This document shows, in pieces, positions 20,454 through 29,913 of a stretch of 64,000 nucleotides of DNA. A model generated the notes under the pieces. That model was given only the letters and a program-made list of their open reading frames with translations, made no database searches and was not told the origin of the DNA. A program made the translations under genes and the position numbers. Location of the stretch: NCBI GenBank assembly GCA_028641055.1, contig CM054060.1:210452445-210516444 (forward strand), given 5' to 3'. How positions within the stretch are numbered: the first letter of the stretch is position 1; each line of letters starts with the position of its first letter. This DNA comes from Alopecurus myosuroides (Eukaryota > Streptophyta > Magnoliopsida > Poales > Poaceae).

Positions 20454-23400
20454 GTTGGCGCCCACCGTGGGGCCTGCGTCCAAAGGTGTTTACATCACGG
20501 GAGAAGCTCGGAAAAGCATGAGGAACCTCGTCGTTGGAGAGATCTACGACGACCACAAAGGAGAGAAGATGGTGGACGACTCCGGATGGGGGCCAGAATC
20601 GGATCGCCTCGAATCCGGATCTGTCGTTACAATCGGCCGGATCGGCGTCTTCATCGGTATGGTATGTTCCTCTGGCTCGGCTCCTGATTATGTTGGATCT
20701 GATTCTGTGTCAGGGGAGGATGCTTGCGCCCAGTCAGGTAGAGAAGAATCAGTTGGAGCGACAGACCAGATAGAAGAATCCATCGCGCAGTGGGAACAGC
20801 CGGAGGAGCCGGCATGGGCCCCGCATGAACCGGACAATGGAAAGGATGATACTGAATCTATCAGGGACCTGCTGGAAGACCGTTACGGAGAAGACAACAG
20901 CGGAGAAGAACAGTATGAACTCACAGCAGGCGTAATACGCCGAGCGGCGGTCTACACGGCTCCAGCAGCCAACCTCAATCAAGGAAACATGACCACGGCT
21001 CCGGTCGGGGCGGCTCAGACATTGGCACAGCGACAGGACGCGGCTAGCGGAAACCCGATCCTGGCCCGGGTCGACGGAGAGTCGGCATCAGTGACTAGCC
21101 GTGCGGCGGATGAGGAGTTGCACGCGAATACATTCGGATTCCTGGGAAACCGGACACCGGGGGCGGGTCCGTCAAACCCGCGCCACCCGGCCTTGTTCGA
21201 CAATAATCTGATCCTAGACCCCACGGTCCTCGCTACGGTTATCACTCCAGAAAACGCAGCTGAACGTGTCAGGGACCTGGATGTGGCTCGCCGCGCGTTG
21301 GAACAGCAAAGAAGGCAAGTGGAAGCAGAGAAACAAGGGATGGCTACGCGTCAGCGCGAGCTGGATACATTGGAAACCCGGCTCCGAGAGGAAACATCTA
21401 GAGTACACCAGAGAACTCAAACTAGACTACCGGCCACGGGTGGGGTCCTTAACCCGGCGGCTTTGTTTATTACACCTCAGGACCAACCGATCCCAGCTGT
21501 AAACCAGGGAACTGCGCCTCAGCCGGCGACAGCGGAAACCCGCGCGGCAAACGTGCAGGCCGGGTTACCCCCACCACGAACCGGAGTCACAACCGGCATC
21601 GAGTTGCCACCGCATCCGCCGTCACGGTTTCGCACACCAGCAGGCCACTACAACAATCCTATGGACAACGTGTATGCAACAACACTTGCATTGAACCAAA
21701 TCCCGGTAGGAGAATCGCCCCATGCAGAAAGGACCCGGCAAGCGATCGATCTACTGCACACTGCGGTGGCACAGCAGGCCAATTACCCGGACCACAGAAG
21801 CGGGATGCATGGGACGCCGTACGCCAGTCAACTACAAGGGAATATTCAAGCAAACTCGGCGCGGCGGAGGGAAGAGCAGCAGCAAATGCCGCCTCCTCCC
21901 CGTGTTCCAGCAGCATCGGTAGCGCAGGCCGTTGTGGATAACTCCAGGGCTCGGAGAGCAGGGGCCGGGTCTGCTGCACATGGGTTGCCTGCAGCACCGC
22001 GCCCCGCTACGCCCCCGGCTGGATCGCACACTCCCCGAGTAAGGCCGGTCTCAACCGTCCTCGCAGGGCCCAAGTGTCTCTCGGATGACATCAGAGCTGA
22101 ACCTTACCCGGAAAAGTTCAAAGAGCCGGGAAAAGTAGTGAACTATGAACCGACCATGGATCCGGAAACCTGGTTGAGTAGTTATGAGATGGCAATGTCA
22201 ATCCGCAATGCATCCGAGAATCTTCAAGCCAAGTTCATGTACTTGATGATGTCAGAAGGAGCAGCAAAGTTATGGTTTACCAACCTGCCAGAAAGATCGA
22301 TCAAGTCCTGGGAAGAACTAAAGACCGCGTTCGTCAAGCACTTTCACGGAACGTGCAGAAAGCTATTCACTATTGATGATTTAGAGCGATGCGTTCAGAA
22401 AAAGGGAGAATCAGCACGCAGTTGGGTACGCCGGGTTATGGAGATACCTCACTCATCCACAGAAATTCAGCCCAAAGATGCGCTACAAGCTATGGCAAAA
22501 ACATGCAAGTATATTCCTTTAGTACAAAAGTTAACTCGCATGAAGTCCAGTAGGAATGCATCGGAGGTTACAATGGGAGAATTAATGGATGCGTGCAACA
22601 AACACGCTGCAACAGACACTACAGAGGAAGAAGTTGATGACAAGAAAGCGAAGGTGAACACCAGTAATAGCGGAAGAACCGGCAATGGATCAGCACCGAG
22701 CAATAACGGAAATAATCAGAACAAGCGCCCATTTGAAGGAGGATCCGAGTTTGTAGCTAATACTGAAGCCGGGTCTTCGAGACCCAGATCTGAAGGGAAT
22801 TTTAACACCGGAAATCATAATGGGGGACATTATCAGGGACCTCCGAGGCTGGGCAACAGTTGGGATATATTCAGGATGGCGTGCCCGAAGCACAGCAGGA
22901 ACGGAAAGCCGGCTAATCACTCCTTGGAGCAATGCGCCGACTTACAGAGATGGAAGAATGAGGAAGTAAACAGAGCCATGCGAGGAGCGGGTCGGGGAGG
23001 AGGCCCGGGTCCAGGTGGGAATTTGGGCAACGGTCCACCCCCAGCCGGTAACCCGGCAGCAGGAAATCCGGGCAACAATCAAGGGGGAGCGGGAGGTTTT
23101 CAGGCTAACCCCAAACAGTTGGGCCAATATCATGTGCACACTACTGGAGGCTCTAACAAGGATAAAAAGATACTGAAACAAGCGGTCAATTCAGTCTCTT
23201 CCGCTGTTCCGAGGTATTTGAGGTGGTCAGAACAGGAGGTAACTTGGAGCAGAAGGGATCATCCGGACAGAGTTGATCAACCGGGAGTTTTAGCCTTGGT
23301 AGTGGCACCACAGGTCAATGGGTATGAACTGAAAAAAGTCTTGATGGATGGAGGAAGCAGCATCAATATCCCGTACTGGGAAACTTTTCTGCGCATGGGC

Positions 23401-24057
23401 CTCAAAGAATCTCAACTGCAAAAGAGTACAACAGTTTTTCACGGGATAGTTCCGGGTCATTCGGCGTGCCCTGAAGGAAAAATGGCGTTGGAGGTAGCTT
23501 TTGGGGAATCAAAGGACAATTATCGGGTTGAGTGGCTTACCTTTGAGGTGGTTAAGTTGCGCAGTCCCTATCACGCATTGTTTGGAAGACCGGCTTATGC
23601 CAAGTTCATGGCAAGGCCGTGTTATGTGTATCTACAGCTGAAAATCCCGGGTCCTAAGAAGACCATTACCATACACGGAAATCGAGATATAGCAGCTGAA
23701 TGCGACGAAGGAGATGCAGCAATGGCTGAGCAAGCTTGTAGGAAAGAGGAGCTCAAGCATTACCGATCGCAGGCAAACCCGGAGGAAAGGGCAACGTCAA
23801 AAAGGCCGACCTCTGAAGGGGATAAAGCAAAAACTAGGACAGAACAAGATCACAAGATGGTGGCCTTCGTCAGGAGCGGTCCTTCCAAGCTCCCTGGCGT
23901 AGAAGAGGAAAGCACATCGCCATCTACAACTAGCCGCGCTACAAGAACGACATACCCGGATTGGCTAACAAACCCGGTACTCATTATGAAAGGGACTAAC
24001 GAATGGAGAATGTGCATCGGCCGTGCCAGCCTGGGGCCGATTCTCGAGAAGAACTAA
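20356..24057 (+). CDS. gag: Gag with protease-like segment and RT stub, ORF starting in the LTR
   Basis: 1233 codons. Residues 1-33 come from the LTR and the primer-binding site encodes RQLAPTVG, as in the first Tat element. An acidic region is followed by a coiled coil (about 311-356), the Gag domain (about 600-700; EGAAKLWFTNLPERSIKSW) and a Gly/Pro/Asn-rich linker. A protease-like segment lies near 995 (LMDGGSSINIPYWETF), where the usual second D of the Tat motif is not obvious. The last residues (DWLTNPVLIMKG..., WRMCIG) match the start of RT, after which the frame diverges and stops. This marks the left edge of the pol deletion. The product could still package RNA. Confidence 0.88.
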   Translation: MFSFELNPLPNTCVDLPQDQLPLVTSAVIIPRQLAPTVGPASKGVYITGEARKSMRNLVVGEIYDDHKGEKMVDDSGWGPESDRLESGSVVTIGRIGVFIGMVCSSGSAPDYVGSDSVSGEDACAQSGREESVGATDQIEESIAQWEQPEEPAWAPHEPDNGKDDTESIRDLLEDRYGEDNSGEEQYELTAGVIRRAAVYTAPAANLNQGNMTTAPVGAAQTLAQRQDAASGNPILARVDGESASVTSRAADEELHANTFGFLGNRTPGAGPSNPRHPALFDNNLILDPTVLATVITPENAAERVRDLDVARRALEQQRRQVEAEKQGMATRQRELDTLETRLREETSRVHQRTQTRLPATGGVLNPAALFITPQDQPIPAVNQGTAPQPATAETRAANVQAGLPPPRTGVTTGIELPPHPPSRFRTPAGHYNNPMDNVYATTLALNQIPVGESPHAERTRQAIDLLHTAVAQQANYPDHRSGMHGTPYASQLQGNIQANSARRREEQQQMPPPPRVPAASVAQAVVDNSRARRAGAGSAAHGLPAAPRPATPPAGSHTPRVRPVSTVLAGPKCLSDDIRAEPYPEKFKEPGKVVNYEPTMDPETWLSSYEMAMSIRNASENLQAKFMYLMMSEGAAKLWFTNLPERSIKSWEELKTAFVKHFHGTCRKLFTIDDLERCVQKKGESARSWVRRVMEIPHSSTEIQPKDALQAMAKTCKYIPLVQKLTRMKSSRNASEVTMGELMDACNKHAATDTTEEEVDDKKAKVNTSNSGRTGNGSAPSNNGNNQNKRPFEGGSEFVANTEAGSSRPRSEGNFNTGNHNGGHYQGPPRLGNSWDIFRMACPKHSRNGKPANHSLEQCADLQRWKNEEVNRAMRGAGRGGGPGPGGNLGNGPPPAGNPAAGNPGNNQGGAGGFQANPKQLGQYHVHTTGGSNKDKKILKQAVNSVSSAVPRYLRWSEQEVTWSRRDHPDRVDQPGVLALVVAPQVNGYELKKVLMDGGSSINIPYWETFLRMGLKESQLQKSTTVFHGIVPGHSACPEGKMALEVAFGESKDNYRVEWLTFEVVKLRSPYHALFGRPAYAKFMARPCYVYLQLKIPGPKKTITIHGNRDIAAECDEGDAAMAEQACRKEELKHYRSQANPEERATSKRPTSEGDKAKTRTEQDHKMVAFVRSGPSKLPGVEEESTSPSTTSRATRTTYPDWLTNPVLIMKGTNEWRMCIGRASLGPILEKN
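20455..20472 (+). other. Primer-binding site of the pol-less Tat element
   Basis: TTGGCGCCCACCGTGGGG starts one base after the LTR. It differs at one base from that of the first Tat element and is likewise translated within Gag. Confidence 0.8.
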
Positions 24058-25091
24058 AGCAGTGTAACGGCCAGCAGGTTTCATACGCGCTCTTTTCCTA
24101 CCCAGGGTACCTAAGGGGACTGGGAGGTTTTTAATGAGGCGACCTGCTGGCACAAACTTTTTCGTATCAATAAAAGAGATGGTTTTCAAGTCTTATCATG
24201 GTCTTTGCTTCAAGTACAAGTAAGTGATATTTGTTATTATCAATGCATCAGTATCATCAAAATACGTTGCACGTACATGAGTTTTTGGGAATTGAACTGC
24301 TTGAGTAGTAGTCACAAACCCAGAGACCTGGCCTTGATGCCTATGAGTTATGAGGGCCGATTACTTGCAAGACGAGTACGGCTGCAATCTTATAACCGGA
24401 CGAAGGAGCCAAATTTCTTGGTTATTCTTACTTAAGCTCGATGTGAATCGCACCAAAGTGGCATGATCTGTTCGCTTACGATTACAATCAAACTATGCAG
24501 CCCAATGGGACTTGCTTGACCCTGTTTTTCGTATAGATGTAACAACATGGTATCCACGCGAAAGCCGGCTTACAGTATAAGATAATCAAAAGGGTCATCT
24601 AAACCACAAGTCTATGCAGAGTACAAGGCTAAATAGCCGGAAACTCAACAAGTATCAAGCATGACTTCAGTATTTACGTGAATGGCTATTGGTTTTCGGA
24701 TTAGTAGAGAGCAGCTTGTCATCTGAAAAAGGCCACACCCCCCTGGCTCGTACTTTGGGTCATGGGGACTGGGGACTTCGAAACAGAAACAAGCTGTTTA
24801 TCTACTAAAGCTCGAAAAAACCTTGGCTTCCGAGTCTTGGGGACTTAAAGAAAAGTCCGCTTATCAAAGCCCGCGATACTCGGTTAACCGAGCCTCAAAA
24901 AGGGAATCAAAAGCAACCGGGTATCGAGAATAAGCTTAAGAGTAAAACAAGGGTCGAGATTATCAAAAGCCGGGAAAGGCACAAAGTTATCATGAGTAGA
25001 AGTACAAAGTGACAGCACCAGTATCAATGGCGCAACAAGCGCATCATCAAAATCATACCAGTTTTTAAAATACAGAATACAAGACGTCATC
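24058..25091. other. Non-coding stretch after Gag, right side of the pol deletion
   Basis: No gene is seen. It holds TCAATAAAAG near 24169, a possible polyadenylation signal for the Gag transcript. The junction with the RT stub lies just before 24057. Confidence 0.45.
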
Positions 25092-28000
25092 CTACTCGGC
25101 ATCCTGGGAATGATCTTCCGGGTCTTGGTCTTGGACCTGCTCCTTAGCCTTTCCAGCAGCATTACCCGGACTTTGCACATCAGGACGGACAGGCGGAGGA
25201 ACAGCTGGCGTAGAGGTAGACGGCCTCAGGCCTAACTCAGCCTCTCTCTTAGCAGCTTCTTCTTTCCTCCTGGCCAGGTCAGTCGCCCATTTTTCCAGCA
25301 TATCAAGGGGAGGGGGTGCCTCCACCAAAATGGTTTTGCCTTCAGTGTCGTACGAGCTCATGATCGTCTCCAGTTCCATCTTATCGGCCAAGGCAGTAGC
25401 CGAGTGGCGTACGGCGGATTGTATAACTTTGAAATCCTTGGGCGTAAACTTGGAGCCATCAGCCTTGAATTCTGGGAACCCGGATATTACCTTTGCCGGG
25501 TCAAGCTTAGGAAAATAAGCTTTCGCCAGCGTAAAGGCCCGGGTCATACCGACTCGGCAAGATGAGCGCTTCCATATTTCAATCCATCCAGGCACCGTTG
25601 AAAACGCTTGCATAAGGTTTTCTTCGCCTGGGTATACCTCGGAAGGCCATTTCACGGCGTCCAATAAAAGCTTTGTGCCGGCGAAAAATGTTCGGAGCAC
25701 AGTCTTTAGTGTTTTAGTCATGGCAACGGCATCGTCCTCTGGAGCAGCAAGGTTAGCACCTGTAATAAAAGAAAGCATATCAGTAATCTTGATTATTATA
25801 ACGATAAGATAGAGGCAAGTAAGTTAATCGCGAACAAAAACTTACTTAGCAAGATGCGATAAGTGTCCGCAATCTGGTTCGACAAGTTTTTCAGTGTAGA
25901 TTGGGCAGCATTGTATTTCTTCTTGTATCTGGAGACATCTTTTTTCAAAGTCTTCACCTGCGCCTCAAGGGTTTCTCTGCGCTTTACTTCAGCAAGCAGG
26001 AGCTGCTCGGTCTTGAGTAATACCTCGTCGGACCGAGTAATTTCCGCCTGCAAGGAACGAGTAAAACTGTAAGTCAGATATCATGACAAGCCGAGTATTG
26101 TATGAAGTACCGAGCACAACTTCAGCAAGTTATGCTCCAAACTTGGGGACTGGGTGTGTAGTAAGGAATATCAAATAATGTTACCTGATGTGCTGCGGCC
26201 ATACGCTCCAAGATATTTCCCTCTGAAGCCTTCATTGACAGGAGAGCACTCATCAACTGGTTAAAATCATTGTTATCCGAGTTAGAAGGCTCGGGAGCGC
26301 GGAAATTTGGAGAAGAAGTTTTCTTCGTAACAGGAGACGGCACCCGGGTCATCCGAATGTCGGAGTTTGGCCCTCCTCCCGCGCCCGCAGCTGCGCCTTC
26401 TTCCTTCTCGCTTGCGTGCGAGGCTATTGGATACCCGGCTTCTTGCCTAGCCGGGTTCGTTGGTGATGCTTGCTCATCACCAGCTGTGGTGAATGCATCG
26501 TCAGTCGGTTTATTCTTGCCCCGGTCCTCAACTTCCATGTCTTCCTGGTCGCTAACAACGACCGTGGCTCTATAGAAAGTGCAAAGGTGCAATTAGCGCA
26601 TAAGTCATGAAAAGGGCGATAAAAGTTTGGCATAACATCAGGAAAAGAACTTTACCCGGGGTTCACCGCGAAGTCCAAGGGGAAGCCGCTGCTGGACCCG
26701 GAAGATACTGAAAAATACCAAAGCAAGGTGTGAGATTACTTTGTGAGGGAATGTTTGGGAAAGATTCTTGTGTATGGTGAATACCAGTATGTCGAACTGG
26801 AGGTGATGAAGTACCCGGGTTAAGGGTCTCGTTACCCGGATTGTTCCGGGTCACTCTACGTTTGGGCGCAGGTGGCTCCTTCAGTTATGACCCAAGGGAT
26901 GATGACAGGGTTAGCTCGTGAATGATATCACGGGAACGCAAATTAAGCACAAGGAAACGAAGTGAAACCTGGGAAACGATTCCTTGGGGTTTTCTTTTGG
27001 ATCCGGCTTTAATTGTTGGCTCCGGTTCATCTTCATCACTGGCAGACTCCACCTTGCCGTCCGTTTCTTCCTCCTCGTCTTGGTCTTCATGTTCTGAAAG
27101 TAATCAAGATTATAGTGTGGAAATGAGAAGTAGGGCATGACGTATTCAAGGGGACTAAGTATGTGCCTTCGTCCGAGTTAACGGCATCCCCTTCTTCTTC
27201 CGGGTCTCCGGAGTTAGGAGGAGTATCTGCCTTCCAGAAGTCACTGTCGGCCTGAGGTGGAGATACCAGAGCAAGGATTAACAGTTGTATCAAGAGGAAC
27301 GAATAAAATTAAAACTTGTTGGAATTAGGTCCTTACCGCGGGGGCCGGGTTCTCGAGGGTGAAAGGTTCTAATCCGGCTATGTTCCGGATCACCTCGAGC
27401 TTTTCCGTCAGAAAGCCCTTGATTGTTTTGTTGGCATCGCTAGGAGCGAAATTGCTGGTGGAGTATGGGATCGGGTCTGTGGTTTGCCCCGAGTATTCGC
27501 ACATCAGTTTTGTGCGAATGGAGTTGGGTTGGATGCGGAAATCGACCCAAGTCTTCACCAGGTTAAGCCCGATGAGGCCTTGGGCAGAAAGGATGGAGAT
27601 TCTGGCTAGTAGAGGTAGAATTTCTTCTCTTTCCGGGTCAGGGGCAAACCCATTGAAGGCTTCGGAAATATCAAGTTGACCCTCCGAGTAACCCGGCAAC
27701 TTCTTTTCGCCGGGTGGGGAGGTGTCCTGGCAGTAAAAGTATGAGAGCTGCTAGTGCTTTACGTGGGAGTTAAGGGTGAGAGGAGGCATTAAGGAGTTCT
27801 TGCGGCGTTGGATGGAAACCCCGCCGCAAGTAAGAAGTGCACCGTCGCCGCTTTCGCGGCACGGTTTGCACTGGAAGAGTTCGACGAAGAGGGCCAGGCT
27901 TGGCGGAGTGCACAAGTAAGACTCGGAAAGAACGATAAAATGAGTGATGTTTAAAACGGAGTTGGGTCCTATGTCGAAGATGCGAAGGCCATAATGGCTT

Positions 28001-28266
28001 AAAACGTCGCGAAAGAAAGGATGACCCGGAGGCCGGAAGCCCCGGGTCACATGTTCAACAAAGCATGTTACCTCGTTTTCTGCCGGAGTAGGCCGAGTTT
28101 CGTTACCCGGCACCCTCCAGTGGATAATTTCTTGAGGGGGGAGAACCCCTAGCTCGACCAATTCTTCTAATTTGGCCTTGGTGACCGAAGATCGCGCCCA
28201 GTTGGCGGATATGGAGTTTGTGGTCTTGGCTTTGACTGGCTGCTTTCCCTGCTTCTTGGGTGCCAT
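25092..28266 (-). CDS. Spliced antisense gene of the pol-less Tat element, with one nonsense codon
   Basis: Likely exons (high to low) are 28266-27337, 27251 to about 27170, 27092 to about 26980, 26882-26786, about 26706-26657, about 26571-26186, 26051 to about 25845, and 25757-25092. Exon 1 has the conserved opening FVEHVTRGFRPPGHPFF and IGPNSVLNITHF. Later exons give an acidic part, a coiled coil (TEQLLLAEVKRRETLEAQ) and a helical C-terminus. An in-frame TAG at 27751-27753 interrupts exon 1 where W is expected (KH-stop-QLSYFY); the frame is open on both sides. The gene is homologous to the plus-strand gene at 2787-6645. Function is unknown. The protein is probably truncated unless the stop is bypassed. 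Confidence 0.65.
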
Positions 28267-29056
28267 GGGGTTAACCTGTAAAACATCAGGTAGAAAAACA
28301 TGAGAAACAAGACTCGGAAACTGTCAGTTGGCCGAGTAATGATAAGAGGTATTGAGGCAACTTGGAAGATAAATGTTATCCGGGTATTGTTTTGCGAAGC
28401 GCGGTGCAAATTGTCCAGGTATCATGCGTTCTTATAAAAAATTATGGAGGCTAATGTATGGATCAGTGTTTAGGAGAAATAGATGGTTGTCCGTGCATCT
28501 ATCGCGAGTAAATGAACTGGAAGGGGAGGATTTTCCGGGTGACAGAAGCAAGGGCGGAAATTTTAGGCGGCTCGAGCCTAGATTGGGAATTCCATTTCTA
28601 GATTTACGGTGAAATTAATGATTGCTGGTGGTAGAGGAGTGAACTGAAGTCTAAATCTTATCTATTGGATGGGTTAGGACGAATGCTAGCAACCTAATTC
28701 GGTGCGCCCCGAGAAATCGCCGGCGGGTCGATTCAGATCCAATTTGAGGCAAAACCAAGAAATTGCAAGGGCAGATTAATGAGTGCCGGAGACTTACTGG
28801 AGGAGGTTGAAATGAAGCCTTGCGGAGGCAAATAGCGCAGGCCTGGTGCCCTTTCGCGACTCTTGGCGGGCAGGTCGGGTGTCTGGCGGCGGATCTCGGC
28901 GGCGGGGCTGAGCGCGCTGTGGCGGAGCGCAGCCGGCGACAAATGGGCTCCGGTGATGCGCGCGGGGTTCCCGTAATGGCGCTCTGCGGGTTTGGGTACG
29001 GAGGAAGAGGAATGAGGAAAGGTGAGACGTTGGGGTTAGGGTTACCCCTAAGGACC
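28267..29056 (-). promoter_or_regulatory. 5' UTR and UTR intron of the antisense gene
   Basis: A GC-rich leader ends at a GTAAGT donor near 28797 and an ACAG acceptor lies about 8 bp before the ATG at 28266. The 5' UTR therefore seems to be spliced. No other gene is seen here. Confidence 0.5.
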
Positions 29057-29064
29057 TATTTATA
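29057..29064 (-). promoter_or_regulatory. TATA box of the antisense gene
   Basis: The minus strand reads TATAAATA, the same core promoter sequence as in the first Tat element's antisense gene. Confidence 0.6.
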
Positions 29065-29440
29065 ATGGTTCGGGTGGAAAAACTAAGTCCAACGGGCGGG
29101 ACCCGGAAATTGCGGGGTAACGGCTGTCTATTCAAGGTTTACAGGAGGTGCATCGAGTGTTGAGCAAGAGATCCTGGCAAAAAAGAGAAAGGGATACTTT
29201 CCGTGGTATCAGGATTAATTATCGAGAAAAGTGTAGAATCGTGGAGTTTTTATTAAGACTTAGACCTGGAAAATTAGGAGAAGCATTTGGAGGAGAGCCG
29301 GGTTATTGCATGATCACCATGGAGTTGGACCCAGCCGTTTATCAAAGCATTGTAACCCGGCCTCCATACGCTTGAGCGTTTGATATTTTTGCAGGGGATA
29401 GCCAGCGCTTCAAGGAAGAATCCAGGAAGCCCGAGCTATC
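29065..29440. other. Region between the antisense promoter and the 3' LTR
   Basis: No gene is seen. It presumably holds upstream control sequence of the antisense gene. Confidence 0.35.
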
Positions 29441-29451
29441 CTGGGGACTAC
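29441..29451 (+). other. Polypurine tract of the pol-less Tat element
   Basis: CTGGGGACTAC lies directly before the 3' LTR. Confidence 0.65.
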
Positions 29452-29913
29452 TGATGGGGGGATAGTAACCCGGTATGCCAACTCCAAGGTGTAACCCGGC
29501 CCAAAGGACGCCGCGCGGGATCCGGCTAAGGATAAAGAAACTTCTAGAAGGCCCAAAGTTTGTAGGCCTCGTAACCCGGATTGTGGGTTGCGGTAAGGAA
29601 AGCTAGGGTTTGTAAGCAGAGTTCGGATAGGACTCAAGCTGCGCCTTGGAGGGCAAGCCGGGGGGGTACGGGTACTTTATAAACCGGCCCCCAGGCTTAG
29701 CTTGACAGAGATTCACGACATAATCATATCACCTATTATCGAGTATCCAGTATAACCCGAGAGCCATATTCGAGACTCGGCGAGTTGAGAGCCGATTCCT
29801 AGATCGCTTATCATCATGTTCTCTTTCGAGCTAAACCCTCTCCCAAATACCTGTGTCGACTTACCCCAAGACCAGTTACCTCTGGTAACATCTGCCGTGA
29901 TCATCCCACGACA
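29452..29913 (+). repeat. 3' LTR of the pol-less Tat element
   Basis: 462 bp, nearly identical to 19991-20453. It lacks one A before the G run near 29660 and differs at one base near 29871. Confidence 0.95.

Larger units (their letters stand above)
19991..29913 (+). mobile_element. Non-autonomous Tat-lineage LTR retrotransposon lacking pol
   Basis: The LTRs are 19991-20453 (463 bp) and 29452-29913 (462 bp). They differ by one indel and one substitution that I can see, so the insertion is very recent. The target duplication CATGG is at 19986-19990 and 29914-29918. Gag (with a protease-like segment) is intact on the plus strand, but RT survives only as a short N-terminal stub and no RNase H or integrase is present. 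A spliced antisense gene with its own promoter fills the right half. The element is inserted in the 360-bp satellite. Movement would need enzymes from an autonomous relative. Confidence 0.95.
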
